The position numbers were made by a program, and so were the translations under genes. A stretch of DNA of 64,000 nt from CSP1-5 sp964348275 (GTDB lineage: Bacteria > Methylomirabilota > Methylomirabilia > Methylomirabilales > CSP1-5), in contig CAYGBT010000003.1 of assembly GCA_964348275.1 (NCBI GenBank), forward strand, positions 1 through 64,000. The letters are read 5' to 3'. The notes beneath the pieces were generated by a model, which was not told the origin of the DNA, did no database searches, and saw only the letters and a program-made list of their open reading frames with translations. Below, one piece after another: positions 42,760-51,301 of the stretch. The stretch's first letter is position 1. Each line of letters begins with the position of its first letter.

Positions 42760-43548
42760 CTATTTTTTCGGCAGTGTCTGGGAATGAGCGAGCACATCGA
42801 CAGCTTGCTTGATGTCCCAACCCAGAACCACCGCCGAAGGCATAGGAGGATCACTCCCGGGATGTCCCATCCGGACTTTATGCAGGAACTCCTGCGGGTT
42901 CTTATTGGCCAACGTGCCGAGGAACTCAGGCTTTTCCTCGCTACCGAAGTTCAACTTCTTCCCGTCAGCTCCGTGACACGCAACGCAAAGACCGGCAAGC
43001 GTCTTCCCGCGGCTCGCATCTGCTCCGATCGGCTTCTTCGTCGTGTAGTCGATCACCTTGGTCATGTCGACAAGCCCATCGTTGAGAAAGTTCGCGAGAT
43101 CGGCGATATCTTGGTCCCGCATGACTTTTGAGAAATCATGTTTTTTATTGGCCGATCCTCGCAGGATTGCCGCCAGTTGCTCGACACCCTTCTTTTGGGC
43201 TGCGTCCCACACGCCGGGGAATCCTGTGCGATGAGAGCCTGACCCGTAGGCACCATCCTTGCCTTGATAGTCCCAGCCATGGCATTCCTTGCAGCGCCAC
43301 GTAGTATCTCCCTTCCGTGTGTTGGTAGTCTGGAGGGACCACAGGGGATGGTCACCCTTGGGCGTGGTAGCCCCCGGAACAACTTTCCACCACTTGTCGT
43401 ATAACAATCCTCCACGGGCGACACTCTTGGCGTCAGACCCCGCAGCGGCAGCAAGTGAAATCAGCCCGCTCCCATAGTCCGGTTGGAAACTTAGAGTGAG
43501 CCACGCTGCCAGAAAAACCAAAGCACTCGCGAACATAACCTTTTTCAT
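42760..43548 (-). CDS. Diheme c-type cytochrome
   Basis: A 262-residue exported protein: signal peptide to about residue 35, heme motif CKECH near residue 86 and CVACH near 188. The second domain carries a PPMPSAVVLGW segment whose Met is a candidate axial ligand. A decayed paralogue is at 53373-53846, sharing the second heme domain. The gene lies 100 bases downstream of the cyclic-nucleotide-binding-domain gene. The redox partner is unknown. Confidence 0.8.
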   Translation of the reverse strand: MKKVMFASALVFLAAWLTLSFQPDYGSGLISLAAAAGSDAKSVARGGLLYDKWWKVVPGATTPKGDHPLWSLQTTNTRKGDTTWRCKECHGWDYQGKDGAYGSGSHRTGFPGVWDAAQKKGVEQLAAILRGSANKKHDFSKVMRDQDIADLANFLNDGLVDMTKVIDYTTKKPIGADASRGKTLAGLCVACHGADGKKLNFGSEEKPEFLGTLANKNPQEFLHKVRMGHPGSDPPMPSAVVLGWDIKQAVDVLAHSQTLPKK

Positions 43549-43648
43549 GTCTTTTCCTCCTTCTCTCTCAGTTCCCTTCGTTCTCTGTCAGATACTCTAA
43601 GATATGCCCGCACGGGGGACTTCGTTGTAAAAAGCGCGCGAGCGACCT

Positions 43649-44131
43649 TCAGGCTAAGGAATCTTTGCTCCTGAGGCGATCTTGGATCTCTTTGGCCAGC
43701 GCTGCCTGCAGCGTTTGGAATCGTCCACCAATGATACGGGCGGTGTTTTTCATGACAATGTAGCCCAGGCGAATATTTGTCTCACACAAGTGTTGAATAT
43801 CAGCTTGGCTTATCTGCAACACCTCAGAATCTTCTTTCGCGTACGCCGACAACGTGTATTTGTGGGGATGGGTCACCGCCGACCAACCAAACACTGCCCT
43901 TGGGACCTTTATTTCGAAGGGGATTTCTACCGTGGCACTGTAGTACGAGACTCTGGACCGAAGCTCAATCTCTCCCGCGCATACTAGAAACAGGGATGTG
44001 GCCTGTTCGCCCTCCTTGAAGATTTGTTCTCCCTTCTGGAACTTCTTGGTTTTGCACAGCTTTTTGATGGCCGCCAGGTCTTCCGGTCCCAGACCTTCAA
44101 AGATGCTGAATCTCACAAGTTGTTCTGTCAC
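43649..44131 (-). CDS. Stand-alone cyclic nucleotide-binding-domain protein
   Basis: A 160-residue protein with a single cNMP-binding barrel (FEGLGPEDLAAIKKLCKTKKF through LFLVCAGEIELRS) and a C-terminal helix but no helix-turn-helix. It cannot bind DNA by the Crp route. The phosphate-binding cassette GE-x-A is not intact, so the ligand may differ. It is upstream of the diheme cytochrome gene on the same strand, suggesting a link to redox control. Confidence 0.7.
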   Translation of the reverse strand: MTEQLVRFSIFEGLGPEDLAAIKKLCKTKKFQKGEQIFKEGEQATSLFLVCAGEIELRSRVSYYSATVEIPFEIKVPRAVFGWSAVTHPHKYTLSAYAKEDSEVLQISQADIQHLCETNIRLGYIVMKNTARIIGGRFQTLQAALAKEIQDRLRSKDSLA

Positions 44132-44623
44132 GGCTACTTCCTCCTATCCCGCACCGCTGTCTGGATTTCACTGAATAAGCGGAGCCAAACCGCTGCCCGT
44201 GCCGCCGTGTGGGCAGCAGCCGCGCCAGTCCGGGAGCCCGCGAGTGAAACTTCTTTGCGGGCAGGATGACACCCGAGAAGGTGTCGCGCTTTCTGGTCCG
44301 CGAACCCACTGTACCGGAAATGGGCTACGAAGTAAACCTACCCGAGCTCTACCGCTGCATCTCCTGTGGTGTCTCCTCCTCCCGAGGATCTCGTCGGCGG
44401 CCGCCAAGGCTGTCACGTTGTTGGGCTGCACCTGTTCCCGCGTGAGTCTGTCGTACCGTCGATCCTAGGTGCATCGGTATCCTTGATCTTCTTGGTTTCC
44501 AACCCGATCTGCGCTGACTAGGCTGTTCCGGGAGTAACCAGGGCGAATGGCATCAGTCGAACGAGCGCCCCCAGTAACCGTTTGATGGTCTAGGCACTTT
44601 TCCTTTATGCGTTGGGTGTCTCC
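44132..44623. other. 490-base gap with a possible short gene fragment
   Basis: A plus-strand 59-codon frame at 44266-44445 begins MTPEKVSRFLVREP and contains YRCISCG, reminiscent of the start of HdrC-like Fe-S proteins. It then loses the pattern, so it may be a decayed fragment. It opposes the flanking genes and lacks a clear ribosome site. Nothing else is recognised. Confidence 0.3.
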
Positions 44624-45850
44624 TTACTTGCGCTTGCCCTTGAGCCCGTCCAGCTCAACCGATCCTCCCCCCATGTACAGCAGATAGGCAATCAGGTCGG
44701 CCATCTCCCCTCCCTTGAAGACCGGCCAGGCCATGTCCTGCTCCAGCATCATTTCTTCCATACTGGACGCGTGATTCCACATCGCAGTGATGACCTCCAG
44801 GGGGGTACCAAGGCCCGCCGCCGTCGCGAGATTCGGCCCCACAGTTTCGCGAACGCCCCCGAAGGAGTGACAGGAGACACACTGTTTCTCCACGATCACA
44901 ACCCGCCCCCTTTGGGGGTCCGCCGCCGGGTCGATGAACTGGAAGAAGTAAAGGTAGTTAATAAGATCCGACATCTGTTTCGTGCTGAGAGAGGGCTCCT
45001 TGATCCCCATCTCAACCATTTTCTCCCACATCTTGGGGCCGTGGTTCCACATCGCTCCGGCGATGCGCATGAGGCTTCCCGTGAGCGTGGTGCCGAGGTC
45101 TGGACCCACCTTGGCGCCGTGGCCTCGGATCGCGTGGCACTCGACGCACCGCTTCTCCCGGTACAGCTTCTCGCCCCGCTCAGGACTTCCCGGCGGGGCG
45201 TACACTCGCTCGAGGCCGCCAGCGACATCCCGGATATAGGCGAGGAGGTCTGGGATGTCATTCCCCTCAAAGGTGGGGCGCGACACGCCCATCTCCCGCA
45301 TCGTCTCCGCCATCGCCTTCCCCTTCTTCCACAGGTCAGTCGTCAAAAAGAGGGGAGAAGCGTACCGGCCGTACTTGTCAAGCGCGGGGCCGATACTCCC
45401 GCCTCTCCCTCCCAAGGAGTGACAGGCCTCGCAGCCCTTTTGGCGGAAGAGGCGTGCGCCGAATGCCGGGTCTCCCGGAGGATCGAGGGAGTTTAGGTAG
45501 TACAGGAATGCGATGAGGCTTGCCATTTCCGAGGGCTCGAATGTGGGCCGGGAAACCCTTTTTTCTCGGAGGACCTGCTCCATTCCGGGGAAGTGGTTCC
45601 ACATCACCCCGGCGATCTCCAACAGAGGACGGTTCAGGATCCCCCGGCCCAGCTCGGGCCCCGCGACTCCTCCCACTCCGGTGACCGCATGACACTGCAA
45701 ACACCCTTTCTCGATGAACAGTCGGCTTCCTTCAAGGGGATCACCCGGGAGGAGGGCCGAGAGGGCTCCATGGCCGCCAAAGGATGACGCAGGCACAATG
45801 CCAAATCCGACCAGTAAGGCGAGGCCGAACAACAGGGTTTTGACCTTCAT
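44624..45850 (-). CDS. Tetraheme cytochrome c made of four tandem monoheme domains (distal copy)
   Basis: A 408-residue exported protein with signal peptide and four ~95-residue repeats. Heme motifs are CLQCH, CEACH, CVECH and CVSCH. Each repeat continues with a GGxxGPxL loop, most with WNH followed by a Met-rich stretch, then a PxF/PSL and a DLIxYL helix, so each is a class I-type heme domain with Met ligand. Start 45850 overlaps the preceding gene's stop (ATGA). It closes the Qrc/ACIII-like operon, whose first gene (51302-52645) encodes a protein of the same four-repeat design. Confidence 0.82.
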   Translation of the reverse strand: MKVKTLLFGLALLVGFGIVPASSFGGHGALSALLPGDPLEGSRLFIEKGCLQCHAVTGVGGVAGPELGRGILNRPLLEIAGVMWNHFPGMEQVLREKRVSRPTFEPSEMASLIAFLYYLNSLDPPGDPAFGARLFRQKGCEACHSLGGRGGSIGPALDKYGRYASPLFLTTDLWKKGKAMAETMREMGVSRPTFEGNDIPDLLAYIRDVAGGLERVYAPPGSPERGEKLYREKRCVECHAIRGHGAKVGPDLGTTLTGSLMRIAGAMWNHGPKMWEKMVEMGIKEPSLSTKQMSDLINYLYFFQFIDPAADPQRGRVVIVEKQCVSCHSFGGVRETVGPNLATAAGLGTPLEVITAMWNHASSMEEMMLEQDMAWPVFKGGEMADLIAYLLYMGGGSVELDGLKGKRK

Positions 45851-46098
45851 GGCTCGCTCCGATCCGTGAGGAGCCCCCAGATGACGTAAAGGACCACGCC
45901 GAGGAGCACCAGAAAGACCGGGATCGCCACTAACGAGATGCCGATAGAGGCAGAAGGGACGTCCCTGAGGTACCAGGCGGTGCGGATCAGGTGGATGATC
46001 CAGATCACGATCCCTCCGACGAACAGGACAAAACCTCCCGCTATGGCCCACTGCATGATTCTCACGATTCGATCCGGCGCTGCATGCGGGCGATCCAT
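45847..46098 (-). CDS. Small membrane protein with two transmembrane helices
   Basis: An 83-residue protein with two hydrophobic spans (about residues 14-37 and 51-76) and short polar ends. GGAGGG precedes ATG 46098. It sits between the NrfD-like subunit and the tetraheme cytochrome with overlapping or nearly overlapping ends, and may anchor the cytochrome to the complex, comparable in position to small ACIII subunits. No family was recognised. Confidence 0.6.
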   Translation of the reverse strand: MDRPHAAPDRIVRIMQWAIAGGFVLFVGGIVIWIIHLIRTAWYLRDVPSASIGISLVAIPVFLVLLGVVLYVIWGLLTDRSEP

Positions 46099-46099
46099 G

Positions 46100-47464
46100 T
46101 CACCCTCCTCCCTTGGCCGGGATGAATTCGGGCTCACCCGCTTCCGGGAGGTAGGTCAGGAGACGCTCCTCCACCTCTTTGATGCCTACCTCCCGCCCCT
46201 CCTCTATCTCCCAGATGGAGATGATGGGGAAGAGCTTGGTGAAGAGGAGATAAAAGAGGGCGAACAAGGCAAAGCTGGCCGCCGTTTCTCCCAGCTCTAC
46301 CCACGTCGGCCAGTAGATGCCCGCGGGGAATGGCAGCCGTGGGTACGACAGGGTGGGAACGACGATGATGAAGCGCTCAAGCCACATCCCCACCAGGACC
46401 GACAGGGACGCGGTCAGGACTTTTCCGATGGTTTGCCCGTCGAGCCTCACCAGGCACAGGAGTGGGATGACGAAGTTGGTGAGGATCATCCCCCAGAAGA
46501 ATGGCCAGAAGGGACCTGTGAACTTGGCCCAGAAGACCTTCATCTCCTCTGGATCGCCGCCATAGTAACCGGTCAGGTACTCGGTGAATGTGAAGTAGAA
46601 CCAGAGGAGTGACATCACGAGCAGGAGCTGTCCCAGGTACCTAAAATGAACCGGTCTGAGGTAGCTCTGAAGACCGTACATCTTTCTGAAAATGAGCATG
46701 GCCACGATGAGGGCGGCGATGCCGGAGAAGATGGCCCCTACCACGAAGTACGGCCCGAAAATCGTCGAATGCCACATCGGCTGGAGCGTCATGGAGAAGA
46801 CGAAAGAGACCACCGTATGGACCGAGACGGCGATCGGGATCACGAGGACCGCCATGATGGCAATGGCGCGGTTGAGAACCTTATGCTGACGCTCCGTCCC
46901 CCGCCATCCCAGGGCCAACACGGTATAAAAAAACTTTCGCTTTCCGAGACGGTCCCTGAGAATGGCGATATCCGGGATCATAGGGATCCACAGGTAGATG
47001 AGGCTGGCCGTCAGGTAGGCGCTGATACTGGTAGCGTCCCAGAGGAGGGGAGACTGGTAGCGGCCGTGATGGATGACGTTCATGGCCCGGTCAGGCCGAC
47101 CCAGGTCCACCAGGATCTGTCCGGCGCCGATGAAGAGGACCATCACGGTGATCACCTCAGCCATCCGGGTGATGGGGCGCCGCCACTCGGCCTTCGAGAG
47201 GCGGAGGATGGCCGAGATGAGCGTCCCCGCGTGGCTGATCCCGATGAAAAAGACAAAGTTGGTGACGTAAAAACCCCAGGAAACCGGCTGGTGGAGCCCG
47301 GTGACGCCCAGGCCTTCGTTGAGCTGGACCGAGTAGGCAAAGCCTCCCCAGAGGACAATGAGAAACAGGATGGCCACGGCCAAGTAGAAATTACGTCCCG
47401 TGTGCTCGATCGGAGCGAGGAGGATGGCATCTCGCATGTCAGTGGTATGTGCCACGAACTTCAC
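46100..47464 (-). CDS. NrfD/PsrC-family quinone-interacting membrane subunit (Qrc/ACIII-like)
   Basis: A 454-residue membrane protein with about ten helices, of the NrfD/PsrC/ActC family that exchanges electrons with the quinone pool. Typical segments are HQPVSWGFYVTNFVFFIGISHAGTLISAILRL near residue 60 and LVGMWLERFIIVVPTL near the end. GTG 47464 overlaps the preceding stop (GTGA); ATG 47437 is an alternative start. It closely parallels the ActC subunit at 56959, so one is likely a duplicate of the other's lineage. Confidence 0.85.
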   Translation of the reverse strand: MKFVAHTTDMRDAILLAPIEHTGRNFYLAVAILFLIVLWGGFAYSVQLNEGLGVTGLHQPVSWGFYVTNFVFFIGISHAGTLISAILRLSKAEWRRPITRMAEVITVMVLFIGAGQILVDLGRPDRAMNVIHHGRYQSPLLWDATSISAYLTASLIYLWIPMIPDIAILRDRLGKRKFFYTVLALGWRGTERQHKVLNRAIAIMAVLVIPIAVSVHTVVSFVFSMTLQPMWHSTIFGPYFVVGAIFSGIAALIVAMLIFRKMYGLQSYLRPVHFRYLGQLLLVMSLLWFYFTFTEYLTGYYGGDPEEMKVFWAKFTGPFWPFFWGMILTNFVIPLLCLVRLDGQTIGKVLTASLSVLVGMWLERFIIVVPTLSYPRLPFPAGIYWPTWVELGETAASFALFALFYLLFTKLFPIISIWEIEEGREVGIKEVEERLLTYLPEAGEPEFIPAKGGG

Positions 47465-48129
47465 CCTTTCAGGTAGATCACCTTGGGCTTTGTCCCGAGC
47501 TCTTCCTGGAGCCTCATGGCCCGTGGGCTCCGGGCGAGCTTTGACACCTCGCTGCCAGGATCGGAGAAATCCCCAAAGACGATGGCTCGGGCGGGACACG
47601 CCTCAGCACAGGCGGGAACGTATTCCCCCGGCTCGATCCCCCGTTCTTCGGCGCGGGACCGTGCGCGCACCTTCTGGAGACGATGGTGGCAGAAGGTGCA
47701 TTTCTCCACCACGCCGTTTGAGCGGACGGAGACGTCTGGGTTCTGCGCTGGGCCCTCTTTCTGGTAAGTGTGCCAGTTGAAGTACTTGGCGTTATACGGG
47801 CAAGCGGCCATGCAGAAGCGACAGCCGATACAGCGGGCGTAAATCTGGGCGACGATCCCCTCCGGGTTCCGGTAGGTGGCGTAGACGGGACAGACCTTCG
47901 TGCAGGGAGGATCGTCGCAGTGGAGACACGGCCTTGGCAGGAACCGGATCTTCCCGTCAGGGTGTTCTTCATCCGCTTCGGTGAGGACCTGCATCCAACT
48001 GATGGTCCGCCCTCTGCTGGCCTCCTTGGCTCCAACGGCCGGGATGTTGTTCTCGGCCTTGCAGGCCATGACGCAGGCCTGGCATCCGGTGCAGCGATCC
48101 AGATCGATCACCATCCCCCAGAGTGCCAT
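47461..48129 (-). CDS. Four-cluster ferredoxin subunit of the Qrc/ACIII-like complex
   Basis: A 222-residue NrfC/QrcC/PsrB-type protein with sixteen cysteines in four groups: CTGCQACVMACKAENN, CLHCDDPPCTKVCP, CIGCRFCMAACP and CTFC with CAEACPARAI. All four clusters have four Cys, unlike the ActB counterpart at 58285, where one position is Thr. It would wire the catalytic-type subunit to the NrfD or heme subunits on the periplasmic face. No signal peptide is seen, consistent with co-export by the Tat-dependent large subunit. Confidence 0.88.
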   Translation of the reverse strand: MALWGMVIDLDRCTGCQACVMACKAENNIPAVGAKEASRGRTISWMQVLTEADEEHPDGKIRFLPRPCLHCDDPPCTKVCPVYATYRNPEGIVAQIYARCIGCRFCMAACPYNAKYFNWHTYQKEGPAQNPDVSVRSNGVVEKCTFCHHRLQKVRARSRAEERGIEPGEYVPACAEACPARAIVFGDFSDPGSEVSKLARSPRAMRLQEELGTKPKVIYLKG

Positions 48130-48130
48130 G

Positions 48131-50551
48131 TCACGCCCTCCGTATCCTGACCCTGGTGGTGTTGAAGAGGCCGAAGCCCTTGACAGGGTCCAGCTCGCTC
48201 GAGATCAGGTCGTTGGGATTGGGACCATCGCCCCCGAAAAGGGGCATAAGGACGACGCCGGGAAGCGTGCCATCATAGAGCTTGGCCTGAAGCCTGATTC
48301 GCCCCTTGGAAGATTCCACCCAGACCCAGTCGCCGTCGTTGATGGCCAGTTTCTCGGCCGTCTCTGGGTGAACCTCGATCCACTTCTTCCAGGATGCTTC
48401 GACGTGGACCGCGGGCTGCTCCAGGAGCCACGGCTGGTTCTTTCCGCCCCCGACGGGCCGGGTCACAAGCCGGTAAGTGATCAAGCGGAGGGAGGATACT
48501 TCCGGCTCCTGTTCCTGAGCGGAAGGGATCGTAACGGCGGGAAGAAAGAGCAGGTCTCCCCGATCCCACCCCCCGATGGCGCTCACAAAGCGACCTTTTT
48601 TCCCCTCGCGCTTCACGGCCTCATCCACCCACCGCTTGAAGCGGCTCGAGTAAAACTCGAACTTCCCAGACGAGGTCGTAAGGAGGGCTTTCCGGCCAAC
48701 TGGGAGGCCTGTAGGGTCCCACCATACTCCCCGCTTGAGCAAAGCGTTCCAGAACTCGTCGTAGTTCTTGAACTCGGGGATCCAGTATCCCTGGCGCTCC
48801 AGGATTTTCCTGAGCGATTCCTCGGCATGGATCGAGACCACGTATCCCCGCCCTGCCTCGTAGAGTCCTCGGGCTCCTTCGTGAAGGAGGGCCTCGAAGG
48901 TGTTCCACGAAAGGCTTTCGGCAATGGTGCCGCCCAGAGCCTTCGAGATCTGGAGCAGCACGTCACCCGTGTTGCGGGTTTGGTGGAGGGGGGTCGCAGC
49001 AGGCCGGGCCAGGCTGAAGCAGGTGAAGCCAGCCAAATGTGTGACCTGGTCGTCCTGCCACCGCTCCAGATAGGGGTGGTCTGGCAGGATGAGATCGGCC
49101 AAAGCGCTGGATTCATCCAGAAATGGAGAGAAGCTAACAACGAAAGGAACCTGGTCCATCGCTCTGGCAAAAGCTTCTTTAGCCGGATGGTTGGCCAGCG
49201 GATTGGTGGCGAAGAGGAAGAGAGCGTTGATGGGATACGGATCCCCGCTCAGAATCTTTTCTGGTACAGCCTGGGAAGCATCGGAGACCAGGAAGTATTC
49301 CCCCAGCCCCGCCCCATCGATCCTCGGTTTGGCAAGTGCATCCTTTGCGGCCTTGTCTCGCTTAACCGGACGAAGCGGGGCCAGCGGCAGCTCGCCCTGG
49401 ATCAGGAGGCCGCCGTGGACGCCGATGTTTCCAATGAGGGCATTGAGGCTGTGGATGGCCATCCGGGTGTGAAGATCGTCAGGGCCGTACGATGGTCCCC
49501 GCTCGCCGATAACAAGGGCCGGCTTCATCGTGGCAAGATCCCGGCCGATCTCGAGGATAACATCTGCGGGGACGCCGGTGGTCTGCGAAACGGTGAACAG
49601 GCCATACTCACTGAGCACCAGCTTCTTGAACCCCGTGTGGTGCTGACCGGTTCTGTCCACCCAGTCCTCAAAGCCGAACGTGTGTGTGTCCAAGAACTCT
49701 TGGTCAATGAGCCGTTCCCGGATCAGCACATTGGCGATCCCTAGGGCGAGGATCCCGTCCGTGCCGGGGATGATTGGGACCCACCGATCTGCCTTGGCCG
49801 CAGTCTGGGAGCGTCTGGCATCCACGTGAACGAGCCGGCCCCTCGGACGGTCGCCCGCCCCGCGCAAGCCGGCGAAGGCAAGGGAGGAATGCACCGGACC
49901 CATCCAGGATTCCAGAAGACCGGCCCCGAAGGAGAGGATCAGTCGGGTCTCAGCGATGTCATAGCCCAGCGGGCTCGTCACTCCCTGCATCAGGTAGTGG
50001 GCGAGGGCAGGTCTCTCTGGCGAGAAGCAGCGGACCCGGATGTAGTTTGGACTCCCGTACGCCTCGGCGAAGCGTTTCCAGAGCGTGTCCCGATAGCCGC
50101 GGTACTGTCCCCCCAGGATCGCCACGGTGTGAGACAGGCCCTGATCGCGAAGCGCAGCAAGGCGCGTTGTTACCAACCGTAGAGCCTCCTCCCACTCAAT
50201 CGGACGCAAGCGCCCCTTCTTTTCATCCCGCACCATCGGCCCCTTCAGGCGGTGGGGGTCGTAGAGGAGCTGGAGTCCCCCAAACGCCTTTGGGCAGAGG
50301 GCTCCCCGATTGACGGGATGAAGAGGGTTCCCTGAAATTCCCACCGCTTCCCCGTCCAGCGTCCGGACCAGGAGACCACAACCTCCCGGACACTGCTGAC
50401 AGATGGAGGGGACGACGACCTCCTCTGGGGTGGCCCAACGTTCAAAGTCCTGGCGTGCCTGGTCGGCCCTGGTCAGTCGGCCTCTCACCAGGGCGGCGGC
50501 TCCGGCAGTTCCACCCACAGCCTGTAGGAATCTACGTCGCGTGACTCGCAT
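48131..50551 (-). CDS. Molybdopterin-oxidoreductase-family large subunit (Qrc/ACIII-like)
   Basis: An 806-residue protein with a Tat signal (TRRRFLQAVGG), an N-terminal CQQCPGGCG plus ALCPK iron-sulfur motif, and the CISM fold. It resembles QrcB, PsrA and ActB. A Cys in RVRCFSPERP lies near where PsrA-type enzymes place the Mo ligand, so a true molybdenum catalyst cannot be excluded; QrcB and ActB relatives are cofactor-free. ATG 50551 with AAGGGAAG upstream is preferred over an in-frame TTG at 50581. The stop is one base from the ferredoxin gene. Confidence 0.82.
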   Translation of the reverse strand: MRVTRRRFLQAVGGTAGAAALVRGRLTRADQARQDFERWATPEEVVVPSICQQCPGGCGLLVRTLDGEAVGISGNPLHPVNRGALCPKAFGGLQLLYDPHRLKGPMVRDEKKGRLRPIEWEEALRLVTTRLAALRDQGLSHTVAILGGQYRGYRDTLWKRFAEAYGSPNYIRVRCFSPERPALAHYLMQGVTSPLGYDIAETRLILSFGAGLLESWMGPVHSSLAFAGLRGAGDRPRGRLVHVDARRSQTAAKADRWVPIIPGTDGILALGIANVLIRERLIDQEFLDTHTFGFEDWVDRTGQHHTGFKKLVLSEYGLFTVSQTTGVPADVILEIGRDLATMKPALVIGERGPSYGPDDLHTRMAIHSLNALIGNIGVHGGLLIQGELPLAPLRPVKRDKAAKDALAKPRIDGAGLGEYFLVSDASQAVPEKILSGDPYPINALFLFATNPLANHPAKEAFARAMDQVPFVVSFSPFLDESSALADLILPDHPYLERWQDDQVTHLAGFTCFSLARPAATPLHQTRNTGDVLLQISKALGGTIAESLSWNTFEALLHEGARGLYEAGRGYVVSIHAEESLRKILERQGYWIPEFKNYDEFWNALLKRGVWWDPTGLPVGRKALLTTSSGKFEFYSSRFKRWVDEAVKREGKKGRFVSAIGGWDRGDLLFLPAVTIPSAQEQEPEVSSLRLITYRLVTRPVGGGKNQPWLLEQPAVHVEASWKKWIEVHPETAEKLAINDGDWVWVESSKGRIRLQAKLYDGTLPGVVLMPLFGGDGPNPNDLISSELDPVKGFGLFNTTRVRIRRA

Positions 50552-50559
50552 CGCTTCCC

Positions 50560-51114
50560 TTACCGATGACAGGCGTTGCAATCAGTCAAGATTGCTCGCT
50601 GCGCCGCCGCCTCCGGTTTCACTTCTCCTGCTTCGTTTCCTCTGGACCACTCCCACTTCTCGTGACAGCGGATGCAGTCGTCCATGGTGAGGATCTTGAG
50701 GGCGCGCGCGGGGGGGCGGTCAAGGGTCTCCATCGGTCCATGGCAGGTCTGGCACTTCACCTTTGCCACCACCACGTGCGTGCGGTGAGGGAAGAAAACG
50801 TGAGAGGGGAGTCGCCAGACGCGCTTCCAGGGGATCTCCTCGCCCTTTTCTTCGAAGGCTTGGAGCCTCTTCAATTCCTGGCTCTCGGGCTCCCCCCCCG
50901 AATGGCAGCCAAGGCACAACGTGGTGGGAGGACGGCCTGCGACGACATCCTTCTCCGCTCGTTGGTGGCAGTTCGTGCACGTCAGGCCCACCTCCAGGTG
51001 GGTCTTGTGGGGGAACTCGATCGGCTGCCTGACAGCGGGCTCCGCCAACAGACGCCATGCTCCCCACGCGAAGAGGCCCAGGGCGAGCAGACCGACCGCA
51101 GCGAGCCACCTCAT
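50560..51114 (-). CDS. Pentaheme c-type cytochrome subunit (ActA/QrcA-like)
   Basis: A 184-residue protein with an N-terminal membrane anchor (residues 5-22) and five heme motifs: CTNCH, CLGCH, CQTCH, CIRCH and CNACH. Interspersed His residues (FPHKTHLE and FPHRTHVV) can be axial ligands. The arrangement closely parallels the ACIII ActA at 61263, including the CHGPMETLD segment. It would receive electrons from the Fe-S/NrfD subunits in the periplasm. ATG 51114 is preferred over upstream in-frame codons because it begins directly at the anchor helix. Confidence 0.85.
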   Translation of the reverse strand: MRWLAAVGLLALGLFAWGAWRLLAEPAVRQPIEFPHKTHLEVGLTCTNCHQRAEKDVVAGRPPTTLCLGCHSGGEPESQELKRLQAFEEKGEEIPWKRVWRLPSHVFFPHRTHVVVAKVKCQTCHGPMETLDRPPARALKILTMDDCIRCHEKWEWSRGNEAGEVKPEAAAQRAILTDCNACHR

Positions 51115-51301
51115 GGTGTTTCCCCGCGCTCGGCCCCTTGCGTTTGTCCCATAGCAGCCGGCGCCCCGCATCGGCCGTCGGCATGGTGTCCGTGAAGCCT
51201 TGATGGCACAGCCACCCTGACTGTGGTGAGAGGGGGTATCCAGCGTTTCTCCGTAGCGCCGCCCCCGTTGGTGTTCGTGGGGAAAAAACCCCGCAGGCCC
51301 T

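Noticed and set aside
47900..49744. 614-codon plus-strand open frame
   Set aside because: It lies opposite the Mo-family large subunit, whose Tat signal and Fe-S motifs are clear. Long antisense frames are expected at this GC content; no family motif is present.
48131..50551. Nitrate reductase or nitrite oxidoreductase alpha subunit
   Set aside because: About 806 residues is too short, the beta subunit has only the NrfC-type four-cluster form, and an NrfD-type membrane subunit with pentaheme partner fits Qrc/ACIII/Psr instead.
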